Shown: positions 8,762-17,929, counted from the stretch's first letter. The stretch: DNA of 36,235 bases from an uncultured Enterobacteriaceae bacterium (GCA_947631255.1 CANRKT010000036.1:1-36235), one strand, 5' to 3'. Made by a program: numbers and translations. Notes: generated from the letters alone by a model not told the origin.

Positions 8762-10303
8762 TTATGCTTTCGCCTTCGGCATCTGGGATACCAGCGACAG
8801 ATTGACGTCCATGCCTTCCACCTGAAAATGCGGTACCGCGTAGAGTTTCACACGGAAGAAACCGGGATTATCATCGATGTCTTCTACGATAACTTTGGCA
8901 TCGCGCAGTGGGTGAGAAGCCTGCAAATCGTCGCCCGGATCGGTCATTTCGGTGACCAGGCTACGGACCCAGTTGTTCAGCTCCAGCTCCAGCAGCCGTC
9001 TGTCTTTGGTGGTACCGATGTTTTCACGCTGGATCAGTTTCAGGTAATGAGCGATACGGGACAGCAGGAAGATATACGGCAGACGGGAGTTGATCCGGCT
9101 GTTAGCTGTTGCGTCAGGGGTATCATACAGCGCAGGTTTCTGTGCTGAGTTAGCCGAGAAGAAGCACGCGTAGTCGCGGTTTTTGTAGTATGACAACGGG
9201 ATAAAACCGAGGCTGGCAAATTCAAATTCGCGCGTTTCCGGGATCATGACTTCTGACGGGATTTTCACCTGATTACCGATGCCCAGGTCATACAGATGGA
9301 TAGGCAAGTCTTTGACTGCGCCACCCGCCTGTGGGCCACGGATTTGTACACACCAACCATTGCTGATGAAGCTTTTCACCATATTGGCTGCAAAGGCAAA
9401 TGAGGCGTTGGTCCAGAGGTATTTATCGTGGTCAGGGCCTTTCACCTCTTCAAGGTAGTTGAAGCTACGTACAGGTACGGTATCCGGGCCATATGGCAGG
9501 CGACCTAACACACGCGGCATCACCAGACCGATATAACGGGCATCGTCGGTCTCGCGGAAGGCTTTCCATTTCAGGTATTCAGCCCGGTCAAAATAGTTGC
9601 CGATATCTTTAATTGCCGCGACGTCTTCCATTGAATCTTTCAGGAATAATTTCGGGCCGGCTGAGCCGATAAATGGCATATGCGCGGCAGCAGACACTTT
9701 AGAGATATTACGCAGCAACGCTACGTCTTGTGCCGAAGCGTCAAATTCGTAAGCAGAAATCAATGCCGCAATCGGCTCTCCCCCTGGACTGTCATACTCA
9801 GCGGTATAGGTATGCTGGTATAATCCGCTTTGCACCACTTCAGGCGCGTCTTCAAAATCCTGACGCAGATCTTCTTTCGACAAATCCAGCAACTCGATTT
9901 TGACGTTCTGACGGAAGTCAGTTTTGTCGACCAGTGATTTCAGGCCACGCCAGATACTTTCCGTTTTCTGGAATTCATCGTGATGCATGACCGCATCCAG
10001 CTGACGGCTAATCTGAAAATCGAGTTCAGCGATATGATGGTCGATCAGCGTTTTATCCAGCTTTTCAACGATTGAACCCGATTTTTTCAGGCACTCAAGA
10101 AACACCTGCATACCCGCAGTCAGACGCTCATCCGTTGTCGCATCCGACATGGCCTGGTTGTCCTGCCAGATATCCAGCGCACTCAGCTCGGATACCGGAT
10201 TCAGGTTAATTTTTTCAAACAAAGAGGCATAGACGCTACCTGTTTGCGGTTGCACCAGCACCACACTCTCGCCGCCTGCGGTATTTTCATTTTTTACAGA
10301 CAT
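8762..10303 (-). CDS. tssC: T6SS sheath large subunit TssC (VipB)
   Basis: TssC co-polymerises with TssB into the contractile sheath that drives the Hcp/VgrG needle. The product is about 513 residues, the usual size, with the conserved stretches FQKTESIWRGLKSLVD, GLVMPRVLGRLPYG, WTNASFAFAANM and FIPLSYYKNRDYACFFSANS seen in the family. I chose the ATG at 10303 because AAAGGA lies six bases before it; the ATG at 10309 would touch the Shine-Dalgarno. It follows tssB by about 27 bases and precedes tssK closely. Confidence 0.95.
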   Translation of the reverse strand: MSVKNENTAGGESVVLVQPQTGSVYASLFEKINLNPVSELSALDIWQDNQAMSDATTDERLTAGMQVFLECLKKSGSIVEKLDKTLIDHHIAELDFQISRQLDAVMHHDEFQKTESIWRGLKSLVDKTDFRQNVKIELLDLSKEDLRQDFEDAPEVVQSGLYQHTYTAEYDSPGGEPIAALISAYEFDASAQDVALLRNISKVSAAAHMPFIGSAGPKLFLKDSMEDVAAIKDIGNYFDRAEYLKWKAFRETDDARYIGLVMPRVLGRLPYGPDTVPVRSFNYLEEVKGPDHDKYLWTNASFAFAANMVKSFISNGWCVQIRGPQAGGAVKDLPIHLYDLGIGNQVKIPSEVMIPETREFEFASLGFIPLSYYKNRDYACFFSANSAQKPALYDTPDATANSRINSRLPYIFLLSRIAHYLKLIQRENIGTTKDRRLLELELNNWVRSLVTEMTDPGDDLQASHPLRDAKVIVEDIDDNPGFFRVKLYAVPHFQVEGMDVNLSLVSQMPKAKA

Positions 10304-10329
10304 CAGCATTCCTTTATAAATCCGTTAAA

Positions 10330-10830
10330 TTATCGTGACGGTTTAGATGTCAGGGCAGACAGCTCACTACGCAGTTCAGCCCTGAGCGCGTGGTCAAGCA
10401 GAATTTTTTCCAGTTCTTTGCGGAAAGTCTGGTTATCCAACAGGTTAGCTTTAAGATCGCGAAGGAGGCTTCGCATGGCGAGCATGGCTTTCAATTGAGG
10501 GATCTGGCGGGCAACCTGTTCTGGTTCAAAGTCTTTCATTTCATTGAAAGAAAGTTTGATATTTTCCTGACTACCGTCACCCGCAAGGGTGTTCTCAACA
10601 ATCAGGTTTACTGCCGGAGAATAACCCGCCATTACGCTGTCGAAGTTATTTTGATTGACGTTAACTTTTTCACGTTCAGATACCGGACGTTCTTCGGCAC
10701 CATTGCTGTAATTCCCGACGACCATCAGCTTGAGAGGTAATTCGACTTTCTGCTGAGCTCTTCCAGTGTGTAAACTCAACTGAATATTGACGCGAGCTTT
10801 AGGAATTTCGGACTGATAAGAATTAGACAT
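10330..10830 (-). CDS. tssB: T6SS sheath small subunit TssB (VipA)
   Basis: TssB pairs with TssC to form the contractile sheath, and its C-terminal helix is the site of ClpV recognition in other systems. The 166-residue protein starts MSNSYQSEIPKARVNIQLSL and has the family stretches ELPLKLMVVG and MKDFEPEQVARQIPQL. The ATG at 10830 has AGGGAT upstream at good spacing; a longer frame to 10866 has no such signal. It is the first gene of this T6SS operon in the window, with the promoter presumably in the 570-base gap beyond it. Confidence 0.95.
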   Translation of the reverse strand: MSNSYQSEIPKARVNIQLSLHTGRAQQKVELPLKLMVVGNYSNGAEERPVSEREKVNVNQNNFDSVMAGYSPAVNLIVENTLAGDGSQENIKLSFNEMKDFEPEQVARQIPQLKAMLAMRSLLRDLKANLLDNQTFRKELEKILLDHALRAELRSELSALTSKPSR

Positions 10831-11406
10831 AGCTATCCCTATTCTGTGCATTATAGAAACGGCCATGAACAGTAAGAAATAAAAGAGAAAATAATCCTGT
10901 CCGTTTTACAAAGCGAAGACTAAAAGTAAGATTAATCCCTCATTTAACAAACTGACATGGTGTTTTTAGTGGGTTACCCGAGATAATATTCCGTCAGGTA
11001 GCGCCTAATGAGTAGAAGTGTAGAAATGTTGGCCAGGTGATTGGAAATGAAATTATGTAACATAAACTTACTGATTTTGATGTTAACAGAAATATATCAC
11101 TTGCATAATTTGTAAGATAATTCCTAATCCACGCTATATCCCTTGTGGAATAACAAGATGCCGTTAACGATCTATTTTCTTAAATCCAATCCAATATAAA
11201 AAAACAATCATTCATGTGAATGAACTCGTTTTTAACTTTATCTAAAAAATGAGAGGTTGCGCATAATTGTGCACGCGAAAAAATGACGGTTTTTTCGGCC
11301 GCTATATTTTTATTTTCCTTAGAAATAAAATTTACCGATCCTTTTACAAGAATAAATAAGCCTGCTTAGAGAAAGCTGCATAACGAGTTCTGATTTAAGT
11401 TGACAC
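10831..11406. other. Intergenic region upstream of the T6SS operon
   Basis: This AT-rich stretch contains no credible gene on either strand. It should hold the promoter of the minus-strand T6SS operon. I looked for a sigma-54 type GG/GC promoter and found none that I would defend, and no clear operator. Confidence 0.5.
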
Positions 11407-11493
11407 TTATTCAGAATAAAATGCCTGATGTACGGCATCAGGCATTTTGTATTTTAACGATAAATGTGGACGTTCGCTGTTGTTAATTTGCAT
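11407..11493 (-). pseudogene. C-terminal remnant of an IS3-family transposase (OrfB)
   Basis: A 28-codon minus-strand frame reads NNSERPHLSLKYKMPDAVH then Q-A-F-Y-S-E and a stop. N-x-x-RPH-x-x-L-x-x-x-TP is the invariant end of IS3-family OrfB integrases, with M replacing the usual T before P-D. Nothing of the catalytic DDE core remains upstream. It lies about 150 bases after the end of the sulfonate-type transporter operon, at the border between the T6SS locus and the accessory operon, and may mark an old insertion or rearrangement point. Confidence 0.65.
11418..11448. terminator. Strong hairpin with A/T flanks, likely terminator
   Basis: AAAATGCCTGATG (11418-11430) and CATCAGGCATTTT (11436-11448) are a perfect 13-bp inverted repeat with a five-base loop. 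The A and T ends give a T-tract on either strand, so it could stop transcription from both sides. It coincides with the last codons of the IS3-type transposase remnant, so the hairpin comes from transposase sequence. Confidence 0.6.
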
Positions 11494-11639
11494 CGACCCA
11501 TCCCCCTCCTTTTTCTGCTCCAGATATTTGATACGTTTTTAGGCATCAAACGTTCTTCGGAGTAGCTGCGAATATGAGAAGAGATGTACCAGTCAACCAG
11601 ACCATACTTGCATCGCCAGACAATGCGAAGTATGACGGG

Positions 11640-12401
11640 TTAATGCAGACCGAACTCAGCCATCAACTGCCTCCGTAACGCTACAAACTCCTCACTACTG
11701 CGTTCCCTTGGCCGCTCCAGCGCAACGTCCATAATACGAATCCCAGTGCCTTTTTCCTTGGGTAAAACCAGCACTCTGTCAGCCAGATAGATGGCCTCTT
11801 CCAGATCGTGGGTCACCAGCACCATGGTCAGGTTTCCGCGTGCACGGATCCGCTCGAGCTCTTCCTGCATCGTGATGCGGGTCATGGCATCCAGCGCCCC
11901 CAGAGGTTCATCCAGTAACAAAATTTCGGGATCAATCGCCAACGCTCTGGCAATACCAACCCGCTGAGCCATGCCACCAGAAAGCTGCCCTGGCAGCGCA
12001 CTCTGATACTGCTCTAATCCCACCCGTTGAATCGCCTGTTTTGCTCTCGCCCGTGCGTTGCTGGCTGAGATGCCCTGAAGGTCGAGACCGAAACGGACAT
12101 TATCCAACACGGAAAGCCAGGGCAGTAGCCGTGGTTCCTGGAAAATCACTGCTCGCTCACGGCTCATACCCTGAACCTCTCGGCCATCAATACTCACCTC
12201 TCCTCCGTCCGGTTCTTCAAGACCCGCCAGAATACGCAGCAGGGTGGTTTTACCGCAGCCACTCGGGCCAACAATAGCCATGCTTTGCCCTGCTTTTATA
12301 TGTAAATTTAAACCACGAAACACATCAAAAGGTTTGCCCTTGAGCGAGAAAGCTTTATGTAAATGCCGGATGGTGATGTCACCAGAACGGGTAGTCTGCA
12401 T
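11640..12401 (-). CDS. ABC transporter ATPase, sulfonate/taurine (SsuB) type
   Basis: This 253-residue ATPase powers import by the neighbouring permease and binding protein. It has the Walker A motif GPSGCGKTT (45-53), ABC signature LSGGM (140-144), Walker B LLLDEP (161-166) and the switch histidine in LVTHDLEEA. The overall sequence resembles SsuB/TauB/NrtD ATPases, which serve aliphatic sulfonate, taurine or nitrate uptake; the substrate cannot be told from the ATPase. It is the last gene of a four-gene minus-strand operon, 12 bases after the binding-protein gene. Confidence 0.88.
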   Translation of the reverse strand: MQTTRSGDITIRHLHKAFSLKGKPFDVFRGLNLHIKAGQSMAIVGPSGCGKTTLLRILAGLEEPDGGEVSIDGREVQGMSRERAVIFQEPRLLPWLSVLDNVRFGLDLQGISASNARARAKQAIQRVGLEQYQSALPGQLSGGMAQRVGIARALAIDPEILLLDEPLGALDAMTRITMQEELERIRARGNLTMVLVTHDLEEAIYLADRVLVLPKEKGTGIRIMDVALERPRERSSEEFVALRRQLMAEFGLH

Positions 12402-12413
12402 GTGTACCTCCGA

Positions 12414-13376
12414 CTAGACTTTGAGTAGGATATCGCTGGTTTTAAGCTGCCCTTTATTAATCACCCCGCCACGCTCAAGAATATCAATCCAGAACTGAAT
12501 ATCATGGTCTTCAGCACGTCCTCCTTTACGGACGCCATAACCGGTAAAATACTGCGCCAGTTCAGGGTTTTCACCACGCGCTTTTAACTGCTCAGCCAGT
12601 ATTTCACGGGTTTTCTCTGGGTTCTCGCGGGAAAAATCGAGCGCCCGAGCCGACTGGATAACAAAGTCACGTGCCGCTTGTGGATGTTGTTTAACAAAGT
12701 CAGCGCTTAATACGGTAAATCCTCCGGCAATAGGCCCCAGTACCTCAGTATCATTAAACACCGGACGCAAACCGCCTTTACTACGGGCCGCGCCTTCAAA
12801 GGTGGTTTGCCAGTAGCCAAAAGCAGCCACATCCACTTGCCCGGATCGCAGGGTCTGCTCTAACTGTGGTCCTGGCACCACCACTGGACGTGCCGCACGC
12901 TCAGGAAGGTTAGCCCGATGCAGAGCTTCACGCAGGGTATAGTCGAGATGGGCACCTAAGGTGTTGATAGCGATACTTTTACCCGCCAAATCTTTTACCG
13001 ATTTAATCGGGCTGTCCTCTCGCACATAAAAAATCGATTTTGTCTCGTCATCAATCCCGTTAGTCGGATAAGCGGCTACGAATGTATTGCCGCTGGCAAT
13101 GGCGTTAATCACCGCAGGTGTGGCTGCGGAACCGACGTCGATACTGCCCGAAGCGAGAGCAAACAGTGACTCCGGCCCGCCGCTGGCATAACCGACATTC
13201 TTCATGGTAATACCGGTATCTTTAAAGTAGCCCAGCGCGTCAGCCAGTTCATGGGCAGAGATGCCCCCGTGACTCGGCATATAACGCAAGATGACTTTAT
13301 CTTCAGCGTTAACGGTAAAACTGGTTGCAGCCATCAGCAGGGTGGTGCCTGTAATCAAAGAACGCAAAATCTTCAT
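12414..13376 (-). CDS. ABC transporter substrate-binding protein, SsuA-like
   Basis: The 320-residue periplasmic protein captures the transported substrate. It has a cleavable signal peptide (about residues 1-24, ending near VNA-ED) and the NMT1/SsuA-type fold with VGSAATPAVINA and SGQVDVAAFGYW, typical of sulfonate- and taurine-binding proteins. It sits between the permease and ATPase genes, 33 bases after the permease. A flavin monooxygenase at the head of the operon supports an organosulfur substrate, which is inference; a nitrogen-containing substrate cannot be excluded. Confidence 0.85.
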   Translation of the reverse strand: MKILRSLITGTTLLMAATSFTVNAEDKVILRYMPSHGGISAHELADALGYFKDTGITMKNVGYASGGPESLFALASGSIDVGSAATPAVINAIASGNTFVAAYPTNGIDDETKSIFYVREDSPIKSVKDLAGKSIAINTLGAHLDYTLREALHRANLPERAARPVVVPGPQLEQTLRSGQVDVAAFGYWQTTFEGAARSKGGLRPVFNDTEVLGPIAGGFTVLSADFVKQHPQAARDFVIQSARALDFSRENPEKTREILAEQLKARGENPELAQYFTGYGVRKGGRAEDHDIQFWIDILERGGVINKGQLKTSDILLKV

Positions 13377-13409
13377 ATTCTGGTGTCCTGTATAAAAAGA
13401 GAATGAAAG

Positions 13410-14246
13410 TTATCGGCTACGGGGATCCCAGCGACATAAACGACGCTGCAGTAGAACCAGAAGGCTGTTGGCGAATAGCCCTGCCAGGGCAAGCAGAAGG
13501 ATAGAAGCAAACATCAGGGGTATTTGAAAGTTGTACTGGGCGTTAATGACTTGAAAGCCCACCCCACGGTTGGCACCAATCATTTCGGCGGCAATCAGCA
13601 ATAATAGAGCGGTAGTGGCGGACAAACGCAGGCCAACAAAAATACCCGGTATCGAAGCCGGAATAATAACCCGATAAAAGAGGGTTAAACGTCCTGCACC
13701 AAAGGTTCTCGCCATTTCGAGCAGTTTACTGTCGACTTCTTTAACGCTACTGATGGTAGAGAGTAATACCGGGAATAAGGACGCCCAGAAAATCACAAAC
13801 ACCTTTGAGGTTTCGCCCAAACCGAAAATCAAAATAAACACCGGATACAGGGCTAAAGCAGAGGTCTGGCGAAACAGCTGGAGAATAGGATCGAGCGACT
13901 GCTCAACCACCCGGATTTGCCCCATAAACAGGCCCAGCGGAATACCAATAATCACGGCAGAGAAAAATGCCAGGCCGGCACGCTGGAGACTGATGGTGAT
14001 ATCCCCCAGTAACGCCCCCGAAAAAATGCCTTGATAGAGAGCGTTCAACACTCTGTCTGGAGGGGGCAATACTGCCGGATTTAACCAGCCAACATGACTG
14101 CCTATCTGCCAGGAAGCAATGAACAGCAGTAATAAACCGTAGCGCGAAACCAGACTCAGGCTGCGTTTATAGGCAACTGCCGCCGCAGAGCTGGCAATAA
14201 CCTGCTTTTTTTTACCGCTCGTCCGAGGGGGATAAATAATACTCAT
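13410..14246 (-). CDS. ABC transporter permease, SsuC-like
   Basis: This 278-residue inner-membrane protein forms the channel of the importer. About six membrane helices are visible. The cytoplasmic EAA loop reads EMARTFGAGRLTLFYRVIIP, the ATPase docking motif of BPD-type permeases. Length and motif match SsuC/TauC proteins. The N-terminus carries an extra basic stretch (TSGKKKQ) before the first helix. It lies 11 bases after the monooxygenase gene, as part of the same operon. Confidence 0.88.
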   Translation of the reverse strand: MSIIYPPRTSGKKKQVIASSAAAVAYKRSLSLVSRYGLLLLFIASWQIGSHVGWLNPAVLPPPDRVLNALYQGIFSGALLGDITISLQRAGLAFFSAVIIGIPLGLFMGQIRVVEQSLDPILQLFRQTSALALYPVFILIFGLGETSKVFVIFWASLFPVLLSTISSVKEVDSKLLEMARTFGAGRLTLFYRVIIPASIPGIFVGLRLSATTALLLLIAAEMIGANRGVGFQVINAQYNFQIPLMFASILLLALAGLFANSLLVLLQRRLCRWDPRSR

Positions 14247-14257
14247 CGACTCACTCC

Positions 14258-15607
14258 TCAGGCAGACTTAGCTTGGGGGAGACTATGGCGATTTACACCA
14301 TAAGGAAGTCCCAGGTTATCGCGCAGTGTGGTTCCCTCATAAGCGGTGCGGAACAACCCACGCTTTTGCAAAACAGGAACCACTAAGTCGACAAAGTCAT
14401 CCAGCCCGCCGGGTAACCATGGTGGAAGAATGTTAAAGCCATCGGCAGCCTCATTTTCAAACCACTCCTGAATAATATCCGCCACCTGTTCAGCACTACC
14501 GACGACAGTGAGATGACCCCGAGCGGTTGCCACCCATTGATATAATTCGCGGATGCTAAAGTTATGCTCATCGGCAATCTGACGGATCAGCTCCGATCGC
14601 GACTTCATGCCTTCTGTAACAGGCAGGGTTGGAAGCGGGCCATCGAGATCAAAATCGGCCAGATTAATGCCGCCACCAACCAAGCCATTGAGTAACGAGA
14701 TACCATCCGATTCGACAATCAGCGAGGTCAGAGTGCGGTATTTCTCCTGAGCCTCTTCAAGAGTGCGCCCGATAAACGGTGCCAGGCCCGGCATAATCAG
14801 CAGATGATTAGGATTGCGACCCGCGGCGCGGGCACGGTTTTTAATATCTCGATAAAATTCCTGAGCCGTATGTAAGTGCTGATGAGAGGTAAAAATGACT
14901 TCTGCTGTTTGCGCTGCAAGGCTACGACCGCTTTCTGACTGGCCTGCTTGCACTATCACCGGATGCCCCTGAGGAGAGCGAGGAACATTAAGCGGTCCCT
15001 GTACTTTGAAAAAACGCCCCACATGGTTTGTGGCGTGAAGTTTCTCCAAATCTAAAAACTGGCCGCTGGTTTTATCACGAATAAAAGCGTCATCTTCAAA
15101 GCTATCCCACAGTTTCCTCACCACTTCAACATGCTCTCTGGCGCGTTGATAGCGATATTCATGAGGATGCTGAGTATCAAGATTAAAGTTGCGCGCCGCG
15201 GCTTCGGTGGCGGTGGTGACCACATTCCAGCCCGCCCGACCGCCGGAAATCAGATCCAACGAGGCAAATTTTCGCGCTAAATTATAGGGTTCTTCATAAG
15301 TGGTGGAGGCGGTGGCGATAAAACCAATATTTCTGGTTAACGGAGCCAGTGCCGAAAACAGTGTCAGAGGCTCGAAGCCGGCAACTTTGGCACTGCCGCC
15401 CTCAGAACCGCCAGCAAAAGAAGCGGCTAATCCATCAGCCAGGAAATAGGCATCAAATAATCCCCGTTCTGCGGTCTGTGCTAACTGCCGGTGAAACTCA
15501 AACTGCGTTGCACCATCAGAGGGCTGTTCTGGATGACGCCAGGAAGCAATATGCTGCCCGCCACCTGGAAGAAATGCGCCGAGTTTAATCTGTCTGGGAT
15601 CTGTCAT
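14258..15607 (-). CDS. Flavin-dependent monooxygenase, NtaA/SnaA/DmoA type
   Basis: The 449-residue protein belongs to the bacterial luciferase-like group of FMNH2-dependent monooxygenases, the subgroup with nitrilotriacetate, dibenzothiophene-sulfone and dimethyl-sulfide oxygenases. The start IKLGAFLPGGGQHIASWRHP and the stretches FDAYFLADGLA, GWNVVTT, HPVIVQAGQSESG and AEVIFTSHQH are family hallmarks. It needs reduced flavin from a separate reductase, which is not encoded next to it. As the first gene of an operon with an SsuABC-like importer, it probably oxidises the imported compound to release sulfite or another sulfur or nitrogen source. The substrate is unknown. Confidence 0.88.
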   Translation of the reverse strand: MTDPRQIKLGAFLPGGGQHIASWRHPEQPSDGATQFEFHRQLAQTAERGLFDAYFLADGLAASFAGGSEGGSAKVAGFEPLTLFSALAPLTRNIGFIATASTTYEEPYNLARKFASLDLISGGRAGWNVVTTATEAAARNFNLDTQHPHEYRYQRAREHVEVVRKLWDSFEDDAFIRDKTSGQFLDLEKLHATNHVGRFFKVQGPLNVPRSPQGHPVIVQAGQSESGRSLAAQTAEVIFTSHQHLHTAQEFYRDIKNRARAAGRNPNHLLIMPGLAPFIGRTLEEAQEKYRTLTSLIVESDGISLLNGLVGGGINLADFDLDGPLPTLPVTEGMKSRSELIRQIADEHNFSIRELYQWVATARGHLTVVGSAEQVADIIQEWFENEAADGFNILPPWLPGGLDDFVDLVVPVLQKRGLFRTAYEGTTLRDNLGLPYGVNRHSLPQAKSA

Positions 15608-15885
15608 GGTCTCTACCTTTTATTATCTGTGCAGGTTGAAAACCAGACTAACAATGGCGTTGTAAATAATTGAAATAACAAATTCTCAGATCATTTTCAG
15701 TTTTTTAGCTAACCGATACCCTATGCCCCTTGCAGCAAACTCACCTGCTCCAGCATAAACGGTTGGCATGAGAAAAATTGGCATCAGGATGAGTAGAGGT
15801 GATTAAAATCACAAAAACATCCATCGCATAGAGGCGCAGAAATAACTTTATAACGGGGATAAAAGAAATACATATACGTACAAAA
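15608..15885. other. Gap upstream of the monooxygenase operon
   Basis: The region between the monooxygenase start and the terminator of the next gene holds no credible ORF. It must contain the operon promoter. I could not place a confident -35/-10 pair or a CysB/Cbl-type site. Confidence 0.4.
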
Positions 15886-15923
15886 AATAATATTGCCGAG
15901 TGATTAATCCCGACAATATTATT
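15886..15923 (-). terminator. Likely terminator of the outer-membrane protein gene
   Basis: AATAATATTG (15886-15895) and CAATATTATT (15914-15923) form a perfect ten-base inverted repeat. On the minus strand the right arm is followed by six T residues. It lies about 70 bases after the stop of the beta-barrel gene on that strand. Confidence 0.5.
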
Positions 15924-15994
15924 AAACGTTAAAACTGATTCTCGGTGAGCAGAGTTTAATTCCCATCAACACCGGGAAAATTAAATAAAACCCA

Positions 15995-16681
15995 TCAGAA
16001 TAAGTATCTGATACCGAGGTTAAGTTCTTGTGATTTTAAATGCGCTTTCATTTGCTCATCTTGCAGGCCTCTGACATTCGTAAAAGCATTCATACCGCTT
16101 TCAACTTTGCCTAAATCAATATAGCGATAGCCTAAATCAAAGCTTAACTTATCAACCGGCTCAAAACTGATACCTGCGCCGACAGAATAAGCCAGGTTAG
16201 TATCGGTATTGCTGTTAAATTGATTCTCAGTTCTGTTCTGCCAGCCAGATGATTTCACCTTGGCAATACCCAGACCGGCTGTACCATACAGAGATACGCC
16301 CTGATAAACTTCATAATCGCGATAGGCGTTCAGCATTAAACGCTGAGAATCAGTTTTATGGTGGTTCAGACTGGTAGGGAATCTCGTTGAGCCGCTGGTA
16401 TATTCGCTTTTTTTCTTAAAGGTATATTCAGCCTCAGTACGCCAGCCATTACCATACTGATAACCCGCTGCTACTGAACCATTATAAAAATGATCTTTAT
16501 CTTCACCCGCTGCAAACTGGCCAATACCAGGACGACTGCTGGTATCCATACCATCCGCTTTTTGCCATACTTTACTCATTCTGGCTGCACCGTAATAACC
16601 TTCATCACTTATTGATGCAATCGCGCTTCCAGATAATCCAGCGAAAGATAACGCCACTAACGAAAGTGTTAATTTTTTCAT
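15995..16681 (-). CDS. Outer-membrane beta-barrel protein (OmpX/Opa-like)
   Basis: The 228-residue protein has a clear signal peptide (MKKLTLSLVALSFAGLSGSAIA) and alternating hydrophobic/polar strands ending in the C-terminal phenylalanine (GIRYLF) that BamA recognises. Strands such as GSVAAGYQYGNGWRTEAEYTF, LYGTAGLGIAKV and SYSVGAGISFEPVDKLSFDLGYRY type segments fit an eight-stranded porin-like fold of the OMP_b-brl/opacity group. Such proteins act in adhesion or envelope stability in relatives, but nothing here tells which. It is a single-gene unit between accessory regions, with AT-rich flanks. Confidence 0.75.
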   Translation of the reverse strand: MKKLTLSLVALSFAGLSGSAIASISDEGYYGAARMSKVWQKADGMDTSSRPGIGQFAAGEDKDHFYNGSVAAGYQYGNGWRTEAEYTFKKKSEYTSGSTRFPTSLNHHKTDSQRLMLNAYRDYEVYQGVSLYGTAGLGIAKVKSSGWQNRTENQFNSNTDTNLAYSVGAGISFEPVDKLSFDLGYRYIDLGKVESGMNAFTNVRGLQDEQMKAHLKSQELNLGIRYLF

Positions 16682-17170
16682 TAAAAATACCTTTAAATTT
16701 AATTATTAAGATCAATACATCCAAATAATTTGAATAACTCACAACGTGACTAACAACATTATTATCGCATCGGGGAAATTTAAAATTTAATGGATATATA
16801 TACTATCATTTTGATAGTAGTTTACTTTAATAAGCCATGACAAGTTTTTATTTTTAACTCATCTGACAAGTTTATTTTCAGCCATTGTTATAAATATCGG
16901 TTCCATTTAATAATCATTTATTATTAGTGAATCATTTGAGGATTATTCTTATTGATTAATAAGTAGCCGCTTTTAATTTAACTCATTACAAACCCATTCA
17001 TAACAAAATAAAAGTAATTAATATACGTAAAAAAACAAATCCAACTACACTTCCTGACAAAAAAATCATGAAAATAATCGTCGTTAGATCTTCCCCCCCC
17101 CTTTGTTCAGTACCACTGTAAAGTGGCGTTTTCAGCCCTTCTTTTCCGTCTAAAAAAGAGGTCATGCGTT
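16682..17170. other. AT-rich intergenic region with a C9 tract
   Basis: This stretch is very AT-rich and holds no credible gene. It should contain the promoter of the minus-strand beta-barrel gene at its left end. A run of nine C (17093-17101) stands out just before the IS3-type remnant. Such composition is typical of DNA bound by H-NS, which is inference. Confidence 0.45.
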
Positions 17171-17248
17171 ATGAAAAAGACGCGTTATACCGAAGAACAA
17201 ATCGCTTTTGCACCCAAACAGGCCTGGTTCTCTGATTTAGCCGGATAG
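17171..17248 (+). pseudogene. N-terminal remnant of an IS3-family transposase (OrfA)
   Basis: An ATG at 17171, with AGAGG about a dozen bases upstream, opens MKKTRYTEEQIAFAPKQA and then runs into unrelated codons and a stop after 25 residues. MKKTRYTEEQIAFAL-x-QAE is the opening of OrfA in IS3-family elements (IS407-like subgroup). Here P replaces L, and homology ends after Q-A. No terminal inverted repeat or matching OrfB lies near. It is therefore a broken piece of an insertion sequence, probably with its own 5' leader starting near 17100. Confidence 0.7.
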
Positions 17249-17929
17249 GGGTATTGGGAAAGGATCAACCTACTGACAATAGTTTGTAAGAAGTCGCTGT
17301 AGTTGAGGTTAAGGTTAAGGTTGAGCTAATAGTCACCCTTGTTAATATTCAGTTCCATGAACACTGAAGTGATGTTCTGCTTTTCGGCTACAAACAGAAT
17401 GGATTGAGCAATAGAATACTTTGGGAGTTTATAAAAAATATCTGATTGTTTTATTACCTAATTCAATCGGGGGGCGTGAAAAACATACCTCGCATTCGTC
17501 TTAATTGACGATCATTAACATAATAAATTAACGATACAACATGAATCGTGAAATAAAAATATTATATAACAACCTGATAGGATATTATTTTTAACAGGAA
17601 ACTACAGATTATTATCAGGCTGTATATATGGTATTTTTTGGAAATAAATATAGCAATAAAATAATACTCAACAAATAAAGTTAATAGTGTTGATAAAAAC
17701 CTACAGTTATGGCAGATTTTTACTGTCAATATTATACCAGAGCATTTAGTTTCATCATTCTCTTACCCTGTACCAGGAGGAGAGTTTCTAATGTCAGCAC
17801 TATGATTCATAGCCAAAATAATATTTAAATTATTATTTTTATCATGCAGGAAGCATTGGATATGTCAGTAAAAAAACATATCAGCTATTTACTTACTTAA
17901 ACAGTAGTTATTGCATAAGGAAATGCATC
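17249..17929. other. AT-rich gap upstream of an outer-membrane gene
   Basis: No convincing gene is present. A short tandem GGTTAA/GGTTAA/GGTTGA repeat lies near 17307. The right end must carry the promoter for the TTG-start gene at 17930. The strong A+T bias continues from the left and ends roughly where that gene begins. Confidence 0.4.

Noticed and set aside
11500-11639. Open minus-strand stretch after the ATPase gene (KYGLVDWYISSHIRSYSEER)
   Set aside because: It stays open for about 55 codons, but I could not link it to a family and it has no start signal; probably part of the same decayed DNA as the IS remnant.
17300-17325. Three tandem GGTTAA-like units as a possible CRISPR or iteron
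   Set aside because: Only three short, imperfect units with no spacers; chance repeat in AT-rich DNA.
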